Shown here piece by piece: positions 1 through 6,266 of a DNA stretch of 7,288 bases. Location of the stretch: contig PLDE01000041.1 of assembly GCA_003135035.1 (NCBI GenBank), positions 446-7,733 on the forward strand, given 5' to 3'. The notes below the pieces were generated by a model, which saw only the letters and a list, made by a program, of their open reading frames with translations, was not told the DNA's origin and did not search any database. The DNA comes from Candidatus Dormiibacterota bacterium (GTDB lineage: Bacteria; Chloroflexota; Dormibacteria; Aeolococcales; Bog-877). Numbering within the stretch: position 1 is the first letter of the stretch; every line of letters starts with the position of its first letter. A program made the translations under genes and the position numbers.

Positions 1-32
1 AGGTGAGCTAACCGGGTCAACCGACCGAAAAC

Positions 33-52
33 CGGCCGCTCCCCGTCGGCCG
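33..52. other. small GC-rich inverted repeat upstream of the MreB-like gene
   Basis: The arms CGGCCG at 33-38 and CGGCCG at 47-52 can pair around an 8-base loop, and 45-54 (GTCGGCCGAC) is itself a perfect palindrome. It sits about 95 bases upstream of the MreB-like start. No T-tract follows, so a standard intrinsic terminator is not supported. It could be a weak hairpin ending an upstream gene, a protein-binding palindrome, or chance in GC-rich DNA. The rest of 1-134 shows no gene I can support and no convincing -35/-10 pair; an A/T-richer patch (CACAAT at 101-106) is only a poor -10 candidate. Confidence 0.2.
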
Positions 53-134
53 ACACCTTTGGGTCACTCCGGACGACCCTCCCAAGCCCGCCCGAGAGGC
101 CACAATACTGGGGAAGGCGGACGGCATTCCTGGC

Positions 135-140
135 AAAGGA
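135..140 (+). promoter_or_regulatory. ribosome binding site of the MreB-like gene
   Basis: AAAGGA lies 8 bases before the ATG at 149. This is good Shine-Dalgarno placement. It decides the start at 149 over the long in-frame extension upstream, whose translation has no MreB character. Confidence 0.6.
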
Positions 141-148
141 CGGGCACC

Positions 149-1120
149 ATGCGGTTGCGGGCGGGCGTAGCGATCGACCTCGGCACGGTCAACACGCTCG
201 TCTGCGTCATCGGCCGCGGTCTTGTCCTCGAAGAGCCCTCGGCGATCGCCGTGGACAGGGCCACCGGCAAGGTGGCCGCCGTCGGCCTGGCCGCGGATGC
301 GCTCGCCGGGAAGGAACCCCAGGACATCGAGGTCGTCCACCCGCTGCGGGACGGGGTCATCGCGGACCTGGACGCGGCAGCGGCCATGCTGCGGGCCTTC
401 CTGCGCCGGGCCCGGCTGCGGCGCAGCGTGCTGCGCCCCTCGGCCGTGGTGTGCGTGCCCGGCGGCGCTACCTGGGTGGAGCGGCGGTCCCTGGCGGCCG
501 CGGTGGAGGCGCAGCGGCCTCGCTGCGCCGTGCGGCTCATCGACGAGCCGGTCGCCGCCGCGGCCGGCGCGGGTTTCGACCTCGCCGCCGGGTCCGGGGC
601 CTTCATCGTGGACATCGGCGGCGGGACCACCGAGGTCGCAGTGCTGGCGGGCGGGCACGTGGTGCGCGCCCGGTCGCTGCGCCTCGGCGGCAACGTGATG
701 GACGAGGCGATCGTCGCTGCCGTCAAGGCCGAGTTCGGCCTGCTCATCGGCCGCAACGCCGCCAGGAGCCTGAAGACCACGCTGGGCCTTACCCAGGGCG
801 CGACCGAATCGCTGGAGACGGTCGGCATCGATGCCGCGCGCCGGACCCCCCGGGTGGAGCAGGTGCCGGCCTGGCTCGTTGCCGAGGCGCTGGAGCACTC
901 TGCCGCGGCGATCGTCGACTCGGTCCAGGAGATGCTGTCGGATATCCCGCCGAATCTGGCCGAGGACGTGGTGCGGGGGAAGATCCGCATCGCCGGGGGC
1001 GGCGCGCTGCTGCCGGGCCTGGCCAGCAGGATCGAGGTGGCGGCCGGGGTCAATCCGACCGGGCCCAGTCGGGACGGGCGCCACCGATGCAACCCCGGTA
1101 TCCCGGCACCGCCTGGCTGA
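149..1120 (+). CDS. mreB: MreB-family actin-like protein with an aberrant, shortened C-terminus
   Basis: This is a bacterial actin homologue. MreB binds ATP, polymerises beneath the inner membrane and guides peptidoglycan elongation machinery. The ORF is 323 residues from ATG 149, which has an AAAGGA RBS. Actin-fold ATPase motifs are in order: phosphate-1 loop DLGTVNT (10-16), the MreB stretch HPLRDGVIADLD (64-75), phosphate-2 region DIGGGTTEV (155-163) preceded by IDEPVAAAAGAG (131-142), LGGNVMDEAI (179-188), and adenosine motif IAGGGALLPGL (281-291). Homology fades at about residue 301 (near 1050). The family normally continues about 25-30 residues, including a conserved DPL...GTGKALE-like ending; here there are 22 unrelated residues, rich in P, G and R, read antisense to nuoG. 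I could not find the missing tail in another frame nearby. The protein is Ala/Arg-rich and more diverged than a typical housekeeping MreB, so it could be an MreB paralogue (Mbl-like) or a truncated copy. No mreC, mreD or rodA neighbour is visible. Confidence 0.82.
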   Translation: MRLRAGVAIDLGTVNTLVCVIGRGLVLEEPSAIAVDRATGKVAAVGLAADALAGKEPQDIEVVHPLRDGVIADLDAAAAMLRAFLRRARLRRSVLRPSAVVCVPGGATWVERRSLAAAVEAQRPRCAVRLIDEPVAAAAGAGFDLAAGSGAFIVDIGGGTTEVAVLAGGHVVRARSLRLGGNVMDEAIVAAVKAEFGLLIGRNAARSLKTTLGLTQGATESLETVGIDAARRTPRVEQVPAWLVAEALEHSAAAIVDSVQEMLSDIPPNLAEDVVRGKIRIAGGGALLPGLASRIEVAAGVNPTGPSRDGRHRCNPGIPAPPG

Positions 1121-2957
1121 TCAGTTCATAGACCGGGCCGGCCAGCGGCTGCACGCCCAGGTCGGCGCCCATGGCCCGCGCCAGGTCGCCGAGGACGCGC
1201 AGGTCGGAGGGGAACGCGTAGCGCGGCTGGACCCCAGGCCGAACCCGCTGCACCCGGCCCTCGCTGTTGGTCACCGTGCCCGCCTTCTCGGCAATGGTGC
1301 GGCCGGGCAGGAGGACCGACGCGTGGCGGGACAGCGCACCGGCAAAGGGCGTCAGCCCCACCAGCACCTCGACTCGAGCGAGCGCCTCTTCGAAGAGCGG
1401 CTCCTCCTCCCAGCCCTGACCCACCACCACCAAAGCCCGGATCTCTCCCGCGGATGCGGCTCGGAGAATCTCCCCGCCGTCCCGTCCTGGGTTTGCTGCG
1501 GGCCGGTAACCGGGAAGCAGACCTGGGGTCAGACCGAGGTCCTGACAACCACGGGCATTCATGCCCTCGACAATGGTCAGGATCTTGGCGGTCGTGCCCT
1601 TGAGAGCGAGGCGAGCAGCAAGCCCCAGCGCCGCCTGACGCTGCTCCTGGTGGGCGACGATCCCGACCAGATCCTGGCCGGACAGGCTCTCGGCCAGCTC
1701 CTCAGGATCGCCGTCGAGCGACTGGCGAATTACCTGACGGCCGAACTTGTGGGCGGCCTTGAAGAGCCGGAGTGTCAGGACCGGGGCGGAGAGCTCAGGC
1801 TCCTCCCCGAGCACCACCACAGCCGCGCAGTCTTCGATCTCGGCTATCCCCAGGCTGAACTGCTCGGGAGCGATCTGGGCCAGGGGCGAGAGCCGGTGGT
1901 CGAGGTCAGCGGTCCCGACCACGGAGCGCCCCAACCACTGGATCAGGAAGGCCTCCTCGTTGGTCACCTGGGTGGTGCCCAGGAAGGCGACCGCCTGGGG
2001 GCCGTGATCCCCGCGGACACGAAGAAGTGCGCCCGCAGCGCGAGCTACCGCGTCCGGATAGGAAACGGTCTGGCGCGCCCCGGCGAGCCGCGCCTCGGGG
2101 TTGAGAACCCGATCTGAGCGGTTGAGCTCGGGGAAGCTGTAGCGGCCCTTGTCGCAGAGCCAGCTGTCGTCGACGTCGGGGTTGTCGTTGCTGGCGAAGC
2201 GTGCCACCTGGTCTTCCCGAGCGTCGATGAAGATGTTGCAGCCGTAGGAGCACTTGGGGCAGACGCTGGCAGTCCGGCGCAGATCCCAGGGCCGCGCCTG
2301 GAAGCGGTACTTCTGGTGGGTCAGGGCCCCCACTGGGCAGATCTCCGGTAGGTTGCCCTGAAACTCACTCTCCAGCTGGCGCCCCTCGAAGGTGTCGACC
2401 ACGGTGTGCACCCCTCGTTGCTGGAGCACGATCTCCCGCTCCCCGGTGATCTCCTCGTAGTAGCGGACGCAGCGCCAGCAGAGGATGCAGCGTTCCTGGT
2501 CGAGGACGATCTTGTCGGAGAGCTGGATCGCCTTGTTGAAGTGGACCTTCTCGCCGATCTCGGTGCGAGTTCGACCGGGGCCGTAGCGCAGGGTGAAGTC
2601 CTGGAGGTCGCACTCGCCACCGCGGTCGCAGACGGGGCAGTCGAGGGGATGGTTGACCAGCAGGAACTCCAGGTTGCCCTCACGGAACTTGCGCACCTGC
2701 TCGGTCGCCGTGCGCACCACCATGCCCGCTGCCACCCGGGTGGAACAGGCCGGCTGCAGCTTGGGCATGCCCTCGACCTCGACTAGGCACATCCGGCAGA
2801 CGGCGACCGGCTCCATCTTCTTGTGGGCGCAGTAGACGGGAACATAGACCCCCGCCCGCTCGCAGGCGTCCCAGACCCAGCTCCCCGGGGTCATCTCCAC
2901 GTCGCGGCCGTCGACCGAGATGGATAGCAGCTCTGCGGGGGCCTTGGTCTCGGGCAC
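1050..2957 (-). CDS. nuoG: NADH-quinone oxidoreductase subunit G (complex I, 75-kDa-type iron-sulfur subunit)
   Basis: NuoG is the large peripheral-arm subunit that carries electrons from NuoF towards the quinone module. The ORF is 635 residues from a GTG start (2955-2957) placed directly after the nuoF TAG stop. The N-terminal [2Fe-2S] N1b ligands are C43, C54, C57 and C71 (Cx10Cx2Cx13C). The His-ligated N5 site is H103, C107, C110 and C116 (Hx3Cx2Cx5C). The N4 [4Fe-4S] ligands are C157, C160, C163 and C207. A fourth set, C233, C236, C240 and C268, matches the off-pathway N7 cluster known from Escherichia coli and Thermus. From about 270 onward there is a reduced molybdopterin-oxidoreductase-like domain, with the family motif AEKAGTVTNSEGRVQR at 556-571. 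The protein is shorter than N7-containing relatives (about 780-910 residues). Its last residues after PGYRG (618-622) do not look like a normal NuoG end. The 3' end overlaps the opposing MreB-like gene by 71 bases. Confidence 0.95.
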   Translation of the reverse strand: MPETKAPAELLSISVDGRDVEMTPGSWVWDACERAGVYVPVYCAHKKMEPVAVCRMCLVEVEGMPKLQPACSTRVAAGMVVRTATEQVRKFREGNLEFLLVNHPLDCPVCDRGGECDLQDFTLRYGPGRTRTEIGEKVHFNKAIQLSDKIVLDQERCILCWRCVRYYEEITGEREIVLQQRGVHTVVDTFEGRQLESEFQGNLPEICPVGALTHQKYRFQARPWDLRRTASVCPKCSYGCNIFIDAREDQVARFASNDNPDVDDSWLCDKGRYSFPELNRSDRVLNPEARLAGARQTVSYPDAVARAAGALLRVRGDHGPQAVAFLGTTQVTNEEAFLIQWLGRSVVGTADLDHRLSPLAQIAPEQFSLGIAEIEDCAAVVVLGEEPELSAPVLTLRLFKAAHKFGRQVIRQSLDGDPEELAESLSGQDLVGIVAHQEQRQAALGLAARLALKGTTAKILTIVEGMNARGCQDLGLTPGLLPGYRPAANPGRDGGEILRAASAGEIRALVVVGQGWEEEPLFEEALARVEVLVGLTPFAGALSRHASVLLPGRTIAEKAGTVTNSEGRVQRVRPGVQPRYAFPSDLRVLGDLARAMGADLGVQPLAGPVYELISQAVPGYRGCIGGARPDWARSD

Positions 2958-4241
2958 CTACGCCACCCGCTCCAGTTCGGCCCGCACCGGGCAATGACCC
3001 GCCCCGCAGTGCCTCTGGAACTCTTCGGGAAACATCTTGTAGGCGGACATCACGAACCAGGTGGCGGTGTCGCCCAGGAGACAGAAGCAGCGGCCGTCCA
3101 TGTTGGCGCAGATGTCGGCCAGCGTGGCCAGCTCCGCGGTTGAGGCCAGGCCGGCCTCCAGGCGGTGCATTAGCTCGCTCTCGAAATAAGTCCCCTCGCG
3201 ACAGGGCACGCACTTCCCACAGGACTCGTGCTCATAGAAATCGACCAGCCGCATCGACACGTTGACCAGGCAGGTCGTCTCGTCCATGATCACCAGCGCG
3301 CCGGCACCGAGAGCCGAGCCGGCGTCGGCCACGGCCTTGAAGTCGATGGCGAGGTCGAGGTGCTGGGGACCCAGGATCTGCATGGAACCGCCCCCAGGCT
3401 GCATCGCCTTGATGCCCCTCCCCCGCCACACCCCGCCCGCCATTTCCAGGAGTTCCCGGAAGGTGGTTCTGCCCATGGCAATCTCGTAGTTGCCGGGCCG
3501 TTCGACGTGACCACTGACGCAGAAGAGCCGGCTACCCGGGCTGCTTTCGGTGCCCATGGCAGCGTACTTGGCGCCCCCCTCGCTGATGATGTAGGGCAGA
3601 TTGGAGAGGGTCTCGACGTTGTTGACCACGGTAGGCTGCCCGTAGAGCCCCTTGATCGCGGGGAATGGTGGCTTGAGCCGGGGCTGGCCCCGAAGCCCCT
3701 CCAAGGAGTCGAGCATGGCCGTCTCCTCGCCGCAGATATAGGCGCCCGCCCCGCCGTGCACGATCAGTTCGCAGTTCCAGTCCTGGCCCAGGATGCCCTG
3801 GCCGGCGAAGCCCGCCTGATAGGCCTCGGCGACCGCCTTATCGAGCAGCTCGCGCTGAGCGCGGTACTCGCCTCGGATGTAGATGAAGGCATGAGATACC
3901 TGGAGGGCGTAGGCGCAGATCATCACCCCCTCCAGCAGCTGGTGGGGAAACTCCTCAAGTAGATAGCGGTCCTTGAAACACCCCGGCTCCGACTCGTCGG
4001 CGTTGACACAGAGGTAGCGGGGGAAGACCCCTTGGGGCAGAAAGGACCACTTGGTCGCGGTCGGAAACCCAGCCCCCCCGCGGCCCCGCAGACCTGACGC
4101 TTTGACCTCGGCGAAGATCGCCTCGGGACCCATGGTCAGCGCCTTCTTGAGGGCCTGGTAGCCGCCCACCCGCTCGTAGCCGGCCAGAGTGGTCAGCCCC
4201 TCAGCGCCTAGATGCCGCGTCAGTACCTTGACTTCAGGCAT
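2958..4241 (-). CDS. nuoF: NADH-quinone oxidoreductase subunit F (NADH- and FMN-binding subunit)
   Basis: NuoF oxidises NADH at FMN and passes electrons to the N3 [4Fe-4S] cluster at the tip of the complex I peripheral arm. The ORF is 427 residues, a normal length. The glycine-rich nucleotide/FMN-binding segment GRGGAGFPTATKW is at 53-65, the acidic loop ADESEPG at 81-87, and GEETAMLDSLEG at 171-182, followed by the conserved PPFPA and VVNNVETL stretches (191-212). N3 ligands are C341, C344 and C347 (CGKCVPC), with C387 as the fourth ligand. The C-terminal GHCPV (415-419) is also family-typical. The ATG (4239-4241) lies inside the end of nuoE (overlap ATGCCTGA, 8 bases), with GGGAG 9 bases upstream, so translation is probably coupled. 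The TAG stop abuts the nuoG GTG. Position 88 is Cys where Thr is usual; this is probably harmless. Confidence 0.97.
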   Translation of the reverse strand: MPEVKVLTRHLGAEGLTTLAGYERVGGYQALKKALTMGPEAIFAEVKASGLRGRGGAGFPTATKWSFLPQGVFPRYLCVNADESEPGCFKDRYLLEEFPHQLLEGVMICAYALQVSHAFIYIRGEYRAQRELLDKAVAEAYQAGFAGQGILGQDWNCELIVHGGAGAYICGEETAMLDSLEGLRGQPRLKPPFPAIKGLYGQPTVVNNVETLSNLPYIISEGGAKYAAMGTESSPGSRLFCVSGHVERPGNYEIAMGRTTFRELLEMAGGVWRGRGIKAMQPGGGSMQILGPQHLDLAIDFKAVADAGSALGAGALVIMDETTCLVNVSMRLVDFYEHESCGKCVPCREGTYFESELMHRLEAGLASTAELATLADICANMDGRCFCLLGDTATWFVMSAYKMFPEEFQRHCGAGHCPVRAELERVA

Positions 4242-4779
4242 CGGTTGCTGCTCCCGAGGAGGGTGCCGGCCGCGCCCTCACGTCGGCGAGGATCTGATCC
4301 GCCTTTTCGGCATCCAGGTTCTCGTAGCTGTAGCGGTCCACCTGCATCATCGGTGCGCCGCCGCAGCCGCCCAGGCATTCGACGGTGCCCTCCAGAGTGA
4401 ATACGCCGTCTTCGGTGGTCTCACCGTCCTCAACTCCAAGGGAAGTCTCCAGGTGGCGGAGAAGGTCATCCGACCCGCGCAGCCCGCAGGATACGTTGCG
4501 GCAGACCTGGATCAGGTGACGCCCCGGCTGATGCTGGAAGTACATGGAGTAGAAGGTGGAGACGGCCTCCACTTCCGACGGCTCCAAGCCGAGCTCGACG
4601 GCCACCTCGGCCAGCCCTTCGGGGACCAGAAAGCCGAGCTGATCCTGCACTGCCCAGAGCGCCGGCAGGACCGCCGAGCGGGCCGATGGATAGAGCTCCT
4701 TGGAACGCTGGATACGCGCTCTGGTGGCGGCGTCGAGGACCGGGATGCCTCCCTGCGACACAGTGCTTGCCTCAGTCAT
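4234..4779 (-). CDS. nuoE: NADH-quinone oxidoreductase subunit E (24-kDa-type [2Fe-2S] subunit)
   Basis: NuoE is the thioredoxin-fold ferredoxin subunit that pairs with NuoF in the N-module and carries cluster N1a next to FMN. The ORF is 181 residues, the usual size. A helical N-terminal segment (17-70) includes YPSARSAVLPALWAVQ and is followed by the family stretch VSTFYSMYFQ (73-82). The N1a ligands are C93 and C98 (Cx4C) and C135 and C139 (Cx3C, in ECLGGCGGAP). The last 10-12 residues are a low-complexity Ala/Pro/Ser tail. It is the first gene of the tight nuoE-nuoF-nuoG unit. The ATG at 4777-4779 lacks a strong Shine-Dalgarno sequence. The opposite-strand flippase starts just upstream, so nuoEFG cannot be a simple continuation of the nuoD transcript unless that transcript reads through about 1.5 kb of antisense DNA. 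Confidence 0.95.
   Translation of the reverse strand: MTEASTVSQGGIPVLDAATRARIQRSKELYPSARSAVLPALWAVQDQLGFLVPEGLAEVAVELGLEPSEVEAVSTFYSMYFQHQPGRHLIQVCRNVSCGLRGSDDLLRHLETSLGVEDGETTEDGVFTLEGTVECLGGCGGAPMMQVDRYSYENLDAEKADQILADVRARPAPSSGAATDA
4251..4255 (-). promoter_or_regulatory. ribosome binding site of nuoF, inside nuoE
   Basis: Read on the minus strand this is GGGAG, 9 bases before the nuoF ATG and within the last codons of nuoE. It supports the overlapping start and translational coupling of nuoE and nuoF. Confidence 0.55.
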
Positions 4780-4951
4780 CTGCCGGCGACCCTGAAATCC
4801 ACTTGTGGAGATCGGAATGACTGCCTCCCCAGTGGGCAGATGGCGCGCTTCTGCATGCCGCAGCTCATTCGGGGCCTACTTTACCAAGCAGGCCGCCTCG
4901 GTCGGCGGCCAGAGCCGCGTCGGAGGGGTCCAGTGCCGCACGATTACCGCC
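4780..4951. promoter_or_regulatory. divergent start region between nuoE and the flippase
   Basis: nuoE (minus) and the flippase (plus) are transcribed away from each other, so promoters for both should lie here or within the first codons of one gene. If the flippase starts at ATG 4817, the true gap is only 37 bases; if it starts at GTG 4952, the gap is 172 bases. The first 20 or so codons after 4817 use more A/T in third positions than the rest of the gene and translate to a Cys/Trp-containing stretch without membrane character, as expected of non-coding regulatory DNA. I could not find a convincing -35/-10 pair on either strand, so the promoter content is inferred from gene orientation. Confidence 0.4.
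4807..4810 (+). promoter_or_regulatory. candidate ribosome binding site for the flippase ATG at 4817
   Basis: GGAG lies 6 bases before ATG 4817, an acceptable spacing, and favours that start. Against it, the residues encoded just downstream look non-native. The alternative GTG 4952 has only a distant GGAGGGG (4922-4928), 23 bases away. Confidence 0.35.
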
Positions 4952-6253
4952 GTGACGCCGCCGCCTGCTCCCCACGACGACCGGATCGCTCCCGCCACCG
5001 AGGGTCCCTCCGCTCCGGTACGCGGCTTCCTGGGCAACCCGGTGATTCAACAGAACCTGCTCTACCTGGTGGGCATCGGGGTCTCCGGATTCGGCATTCT
5101 GATCGCTCAGTCCTACGCCGCCCACCACCTGACCGCGGTGGAGAACGGGGAGTCAACTTTTTTGGTAGCCGTCCTCAACCTTCTCTACACGACCGCCTTC
5201 GTGGTCGCCGCCGGGGCGGCCCGGGAGGTGGCCGCCACGGTCTCCCGGGGAATCCCCGCCATCGAGCGCTGGACCGACCTCAAACGTAGCGCCTGGAGCA
5301 TCGGTCTGACCTTGGCGGCGATCATGATCCCGGTCGACTTCCTGCTCGCCTTCCTCCTCCACCTCCCCCATCCCGCGGTCCTAGCGGCGACCGTCATCGC
5401 CTGTCCCCTGGCCGCGGTAGCTGGGGCGCAGCGAGGGTATCTCCAGGGCGGCCGCGACTTCCGACGCCTGGCGGTCAACCTGGTCCTCTACGGGGGCAGC
5501 GTCGTGGTTGTGGCGGTGGTACTTTTGCATCTCCACTTGGGCGCAGCGGCAGTTCCCATCGCCACCGTCTGCGGCGCCGCCAGTTCAGCCGTCTACCCAC
5601 GCCACCCGGGGGCTCATCGGAACCCCTCTTCCGCAAACGCTGGCCACCTGATCGACTACACCGTGGTCGCCGGCGCCGCCACGGCACCCCTCTTCGGCAA
5701 CGTCGACGTGGTCGCCGCCCGCCACGTTCTGCCCGCGGGCGGGGCGGGCCTCTACTCCGGTCTTTCGGTGATGGGAAAGATCATCTTCTACGGCACGAGC
5801 AGCCTGAGTGCGGTGATGTATCCGCGGATTGCGGCCGCGGCTACCGCCTCGGCCCGGCGCAAGCTTCTCCTCCAGGCTCTGGCCGCTTTGACTGCCGTCG
5901 ACGCGGTCGGGCTGTTGGCCTACGGTCTGCTGGCGCACCGCCTGATCAAGTTCGTGCTCGGGCCGCAGTACCACCGCGACGCCGCTCTCCTGCCTATCTT
6001 TGCTGTCGGGATCGTTGCCCTCACCTACCTGAATCTCTTCGTCTACTACGGCATGGGCGCCCGGGTACGCCACTTTGCCCTCGTCCCCGCGATCGGCGTT
6101 CCCGCCGTGATCGCCTGGCTCTTCGCGTCTCCACCCGCGGTCAGCGATTTCGTTCCGAGAATCGCCAGTGCGCTGGTGCTACTGGCGGTGCTGGAGGCGG
6201 TTTTGATCCTGCCGTCGGTGTTCCGCTCAGAGAATCACGCCTCGCGAGCCTGA
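4817..6253 (+). CDS. MOP/MATE-superfamily polysaccharide (lipid-linked oligosaccharide) flippase-like membrane protein
   Basis: This is a polytopic membrane protein resembling the polysaccharide-transporter branch of the MOP superfamily (Wzx-like), which flips lipid-linked saccharides across the cytoplasmic membrane. From ATG 4817 it is 478 residues. Hydrophobic segments lie roughly at 79-97, 115-134, 161-182, 185-203, 218-238, 242-257, 281-299, 310-330, 352-374, 390-411, 419-437 and 450-467, about 12 spans, in line with the 12-14 typical of the family. The recognisable part starts at about residue 73 (NPVIQQN); segments such as PLFGNVDVVAARHVLP (291-306) and GLYSGLSVMGKI (311-322) resemble family loops and spans. 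The start is uncertain: GTG 4805, ATG 4817 (GGAG upstream) and GTG 4952 (433 residues) are all in frame, and residues 1-45 lack family character. No glycosyltransferase or polymerase gene is adjacent, so the substrate cannot be assigned. It sits antisense between nuoD and nuoE. Confidence 0.8.
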   Translation: MTASPVGRWRASACRSSFGAYFTKQAASVGGQSRVGGVQCRTITAVTPPPAPHDDRIAPATEGPSAPVRGFLGNPVIQQNLLYLVGIGVSGFGILIAQSYAAHHLTAVENGESTFLVAVLNLLYTTAFVVAAGAAREVAATVSRGIPAIERWTDLKRSAWSIGLTLAAIMIPVDFLLAFLLHLPHPAVLAATVIACPLAAVAGAQRGYLQGGRDFRRLAVNLVLYGGSVVVVAVVLLHLHLGAAAVPIATVCGAASSAVYPRHPGAHRNPSSANAGHLIDYTVVAGAATAPLFGNVDVVAARHVLPAGGAGLYSGLSVMGKIIFYGTSSLSAVMYPRIAAAATASARRKLLLQALAALTAVDAVGLLAYGLLAHRLIKFVLGPQYHRDAALLPIFAVGIVALTYLNLFVYYGMGARVRHFALVPAIGVPAVIAWLFASPPAVSDFVPRIASALVLLAVLEAVLILPSVFRSENHASRA

Positions 6254-6266
6254 CGCCTAGCCTCGA

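Noticed and set aside
33..60. Intrinsic terminator upstream of the MreB-like gene
   Set aside because: A 6-bp GC hairpin is present but is followed only by ACACCTTTGG, with no U-tract on either strand.
17..1092. Long open frames on the minus strand opposite the MreB-like gene (about 340-355 codons)
   Set aside because: The translations are Arg/Gly/Pro/Ala/Ser-rich with no recognisable motif, while the plus-strand frame carries clear actin-family motifs. Long antisense frames are expected in GC-rich coding DNA.
831..2117. Plus-strand frame of 428 codons spanning the nuoG 3' half
   Set aside because: It runs antisense through recognisable NuoG sequence and out of frame through the MreB-like gene; the translation is low in family character and it has no supported start.
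4877..4883. Promoter -10 elements (TACTTT on plus, TAAAGT on minus) between nuoE and the flippase
   Set aside because: They match the consensus at only 3-4 of 6 positions, and no -35-like hexamer lies at proper spacing on either strand.
4189..5289. Plus-strand frame of 366 codons over nuoE and the flippase 5' part
   Set aside because: It is antisense to NuoE with its iron-sulfur ligands and out of frame with the flippase membrane segments, so it is a shadow frame.
5590..5650. Possible compensating frameshift in the flippase around the polar stretch AVYPRHPGAHRNPSSANAG
   Set aside because: The segment is less family-like than its flanks, but it falls at a loop between membrane spans, where composition varies, and the frame continues into clear membrane segments without a stop.
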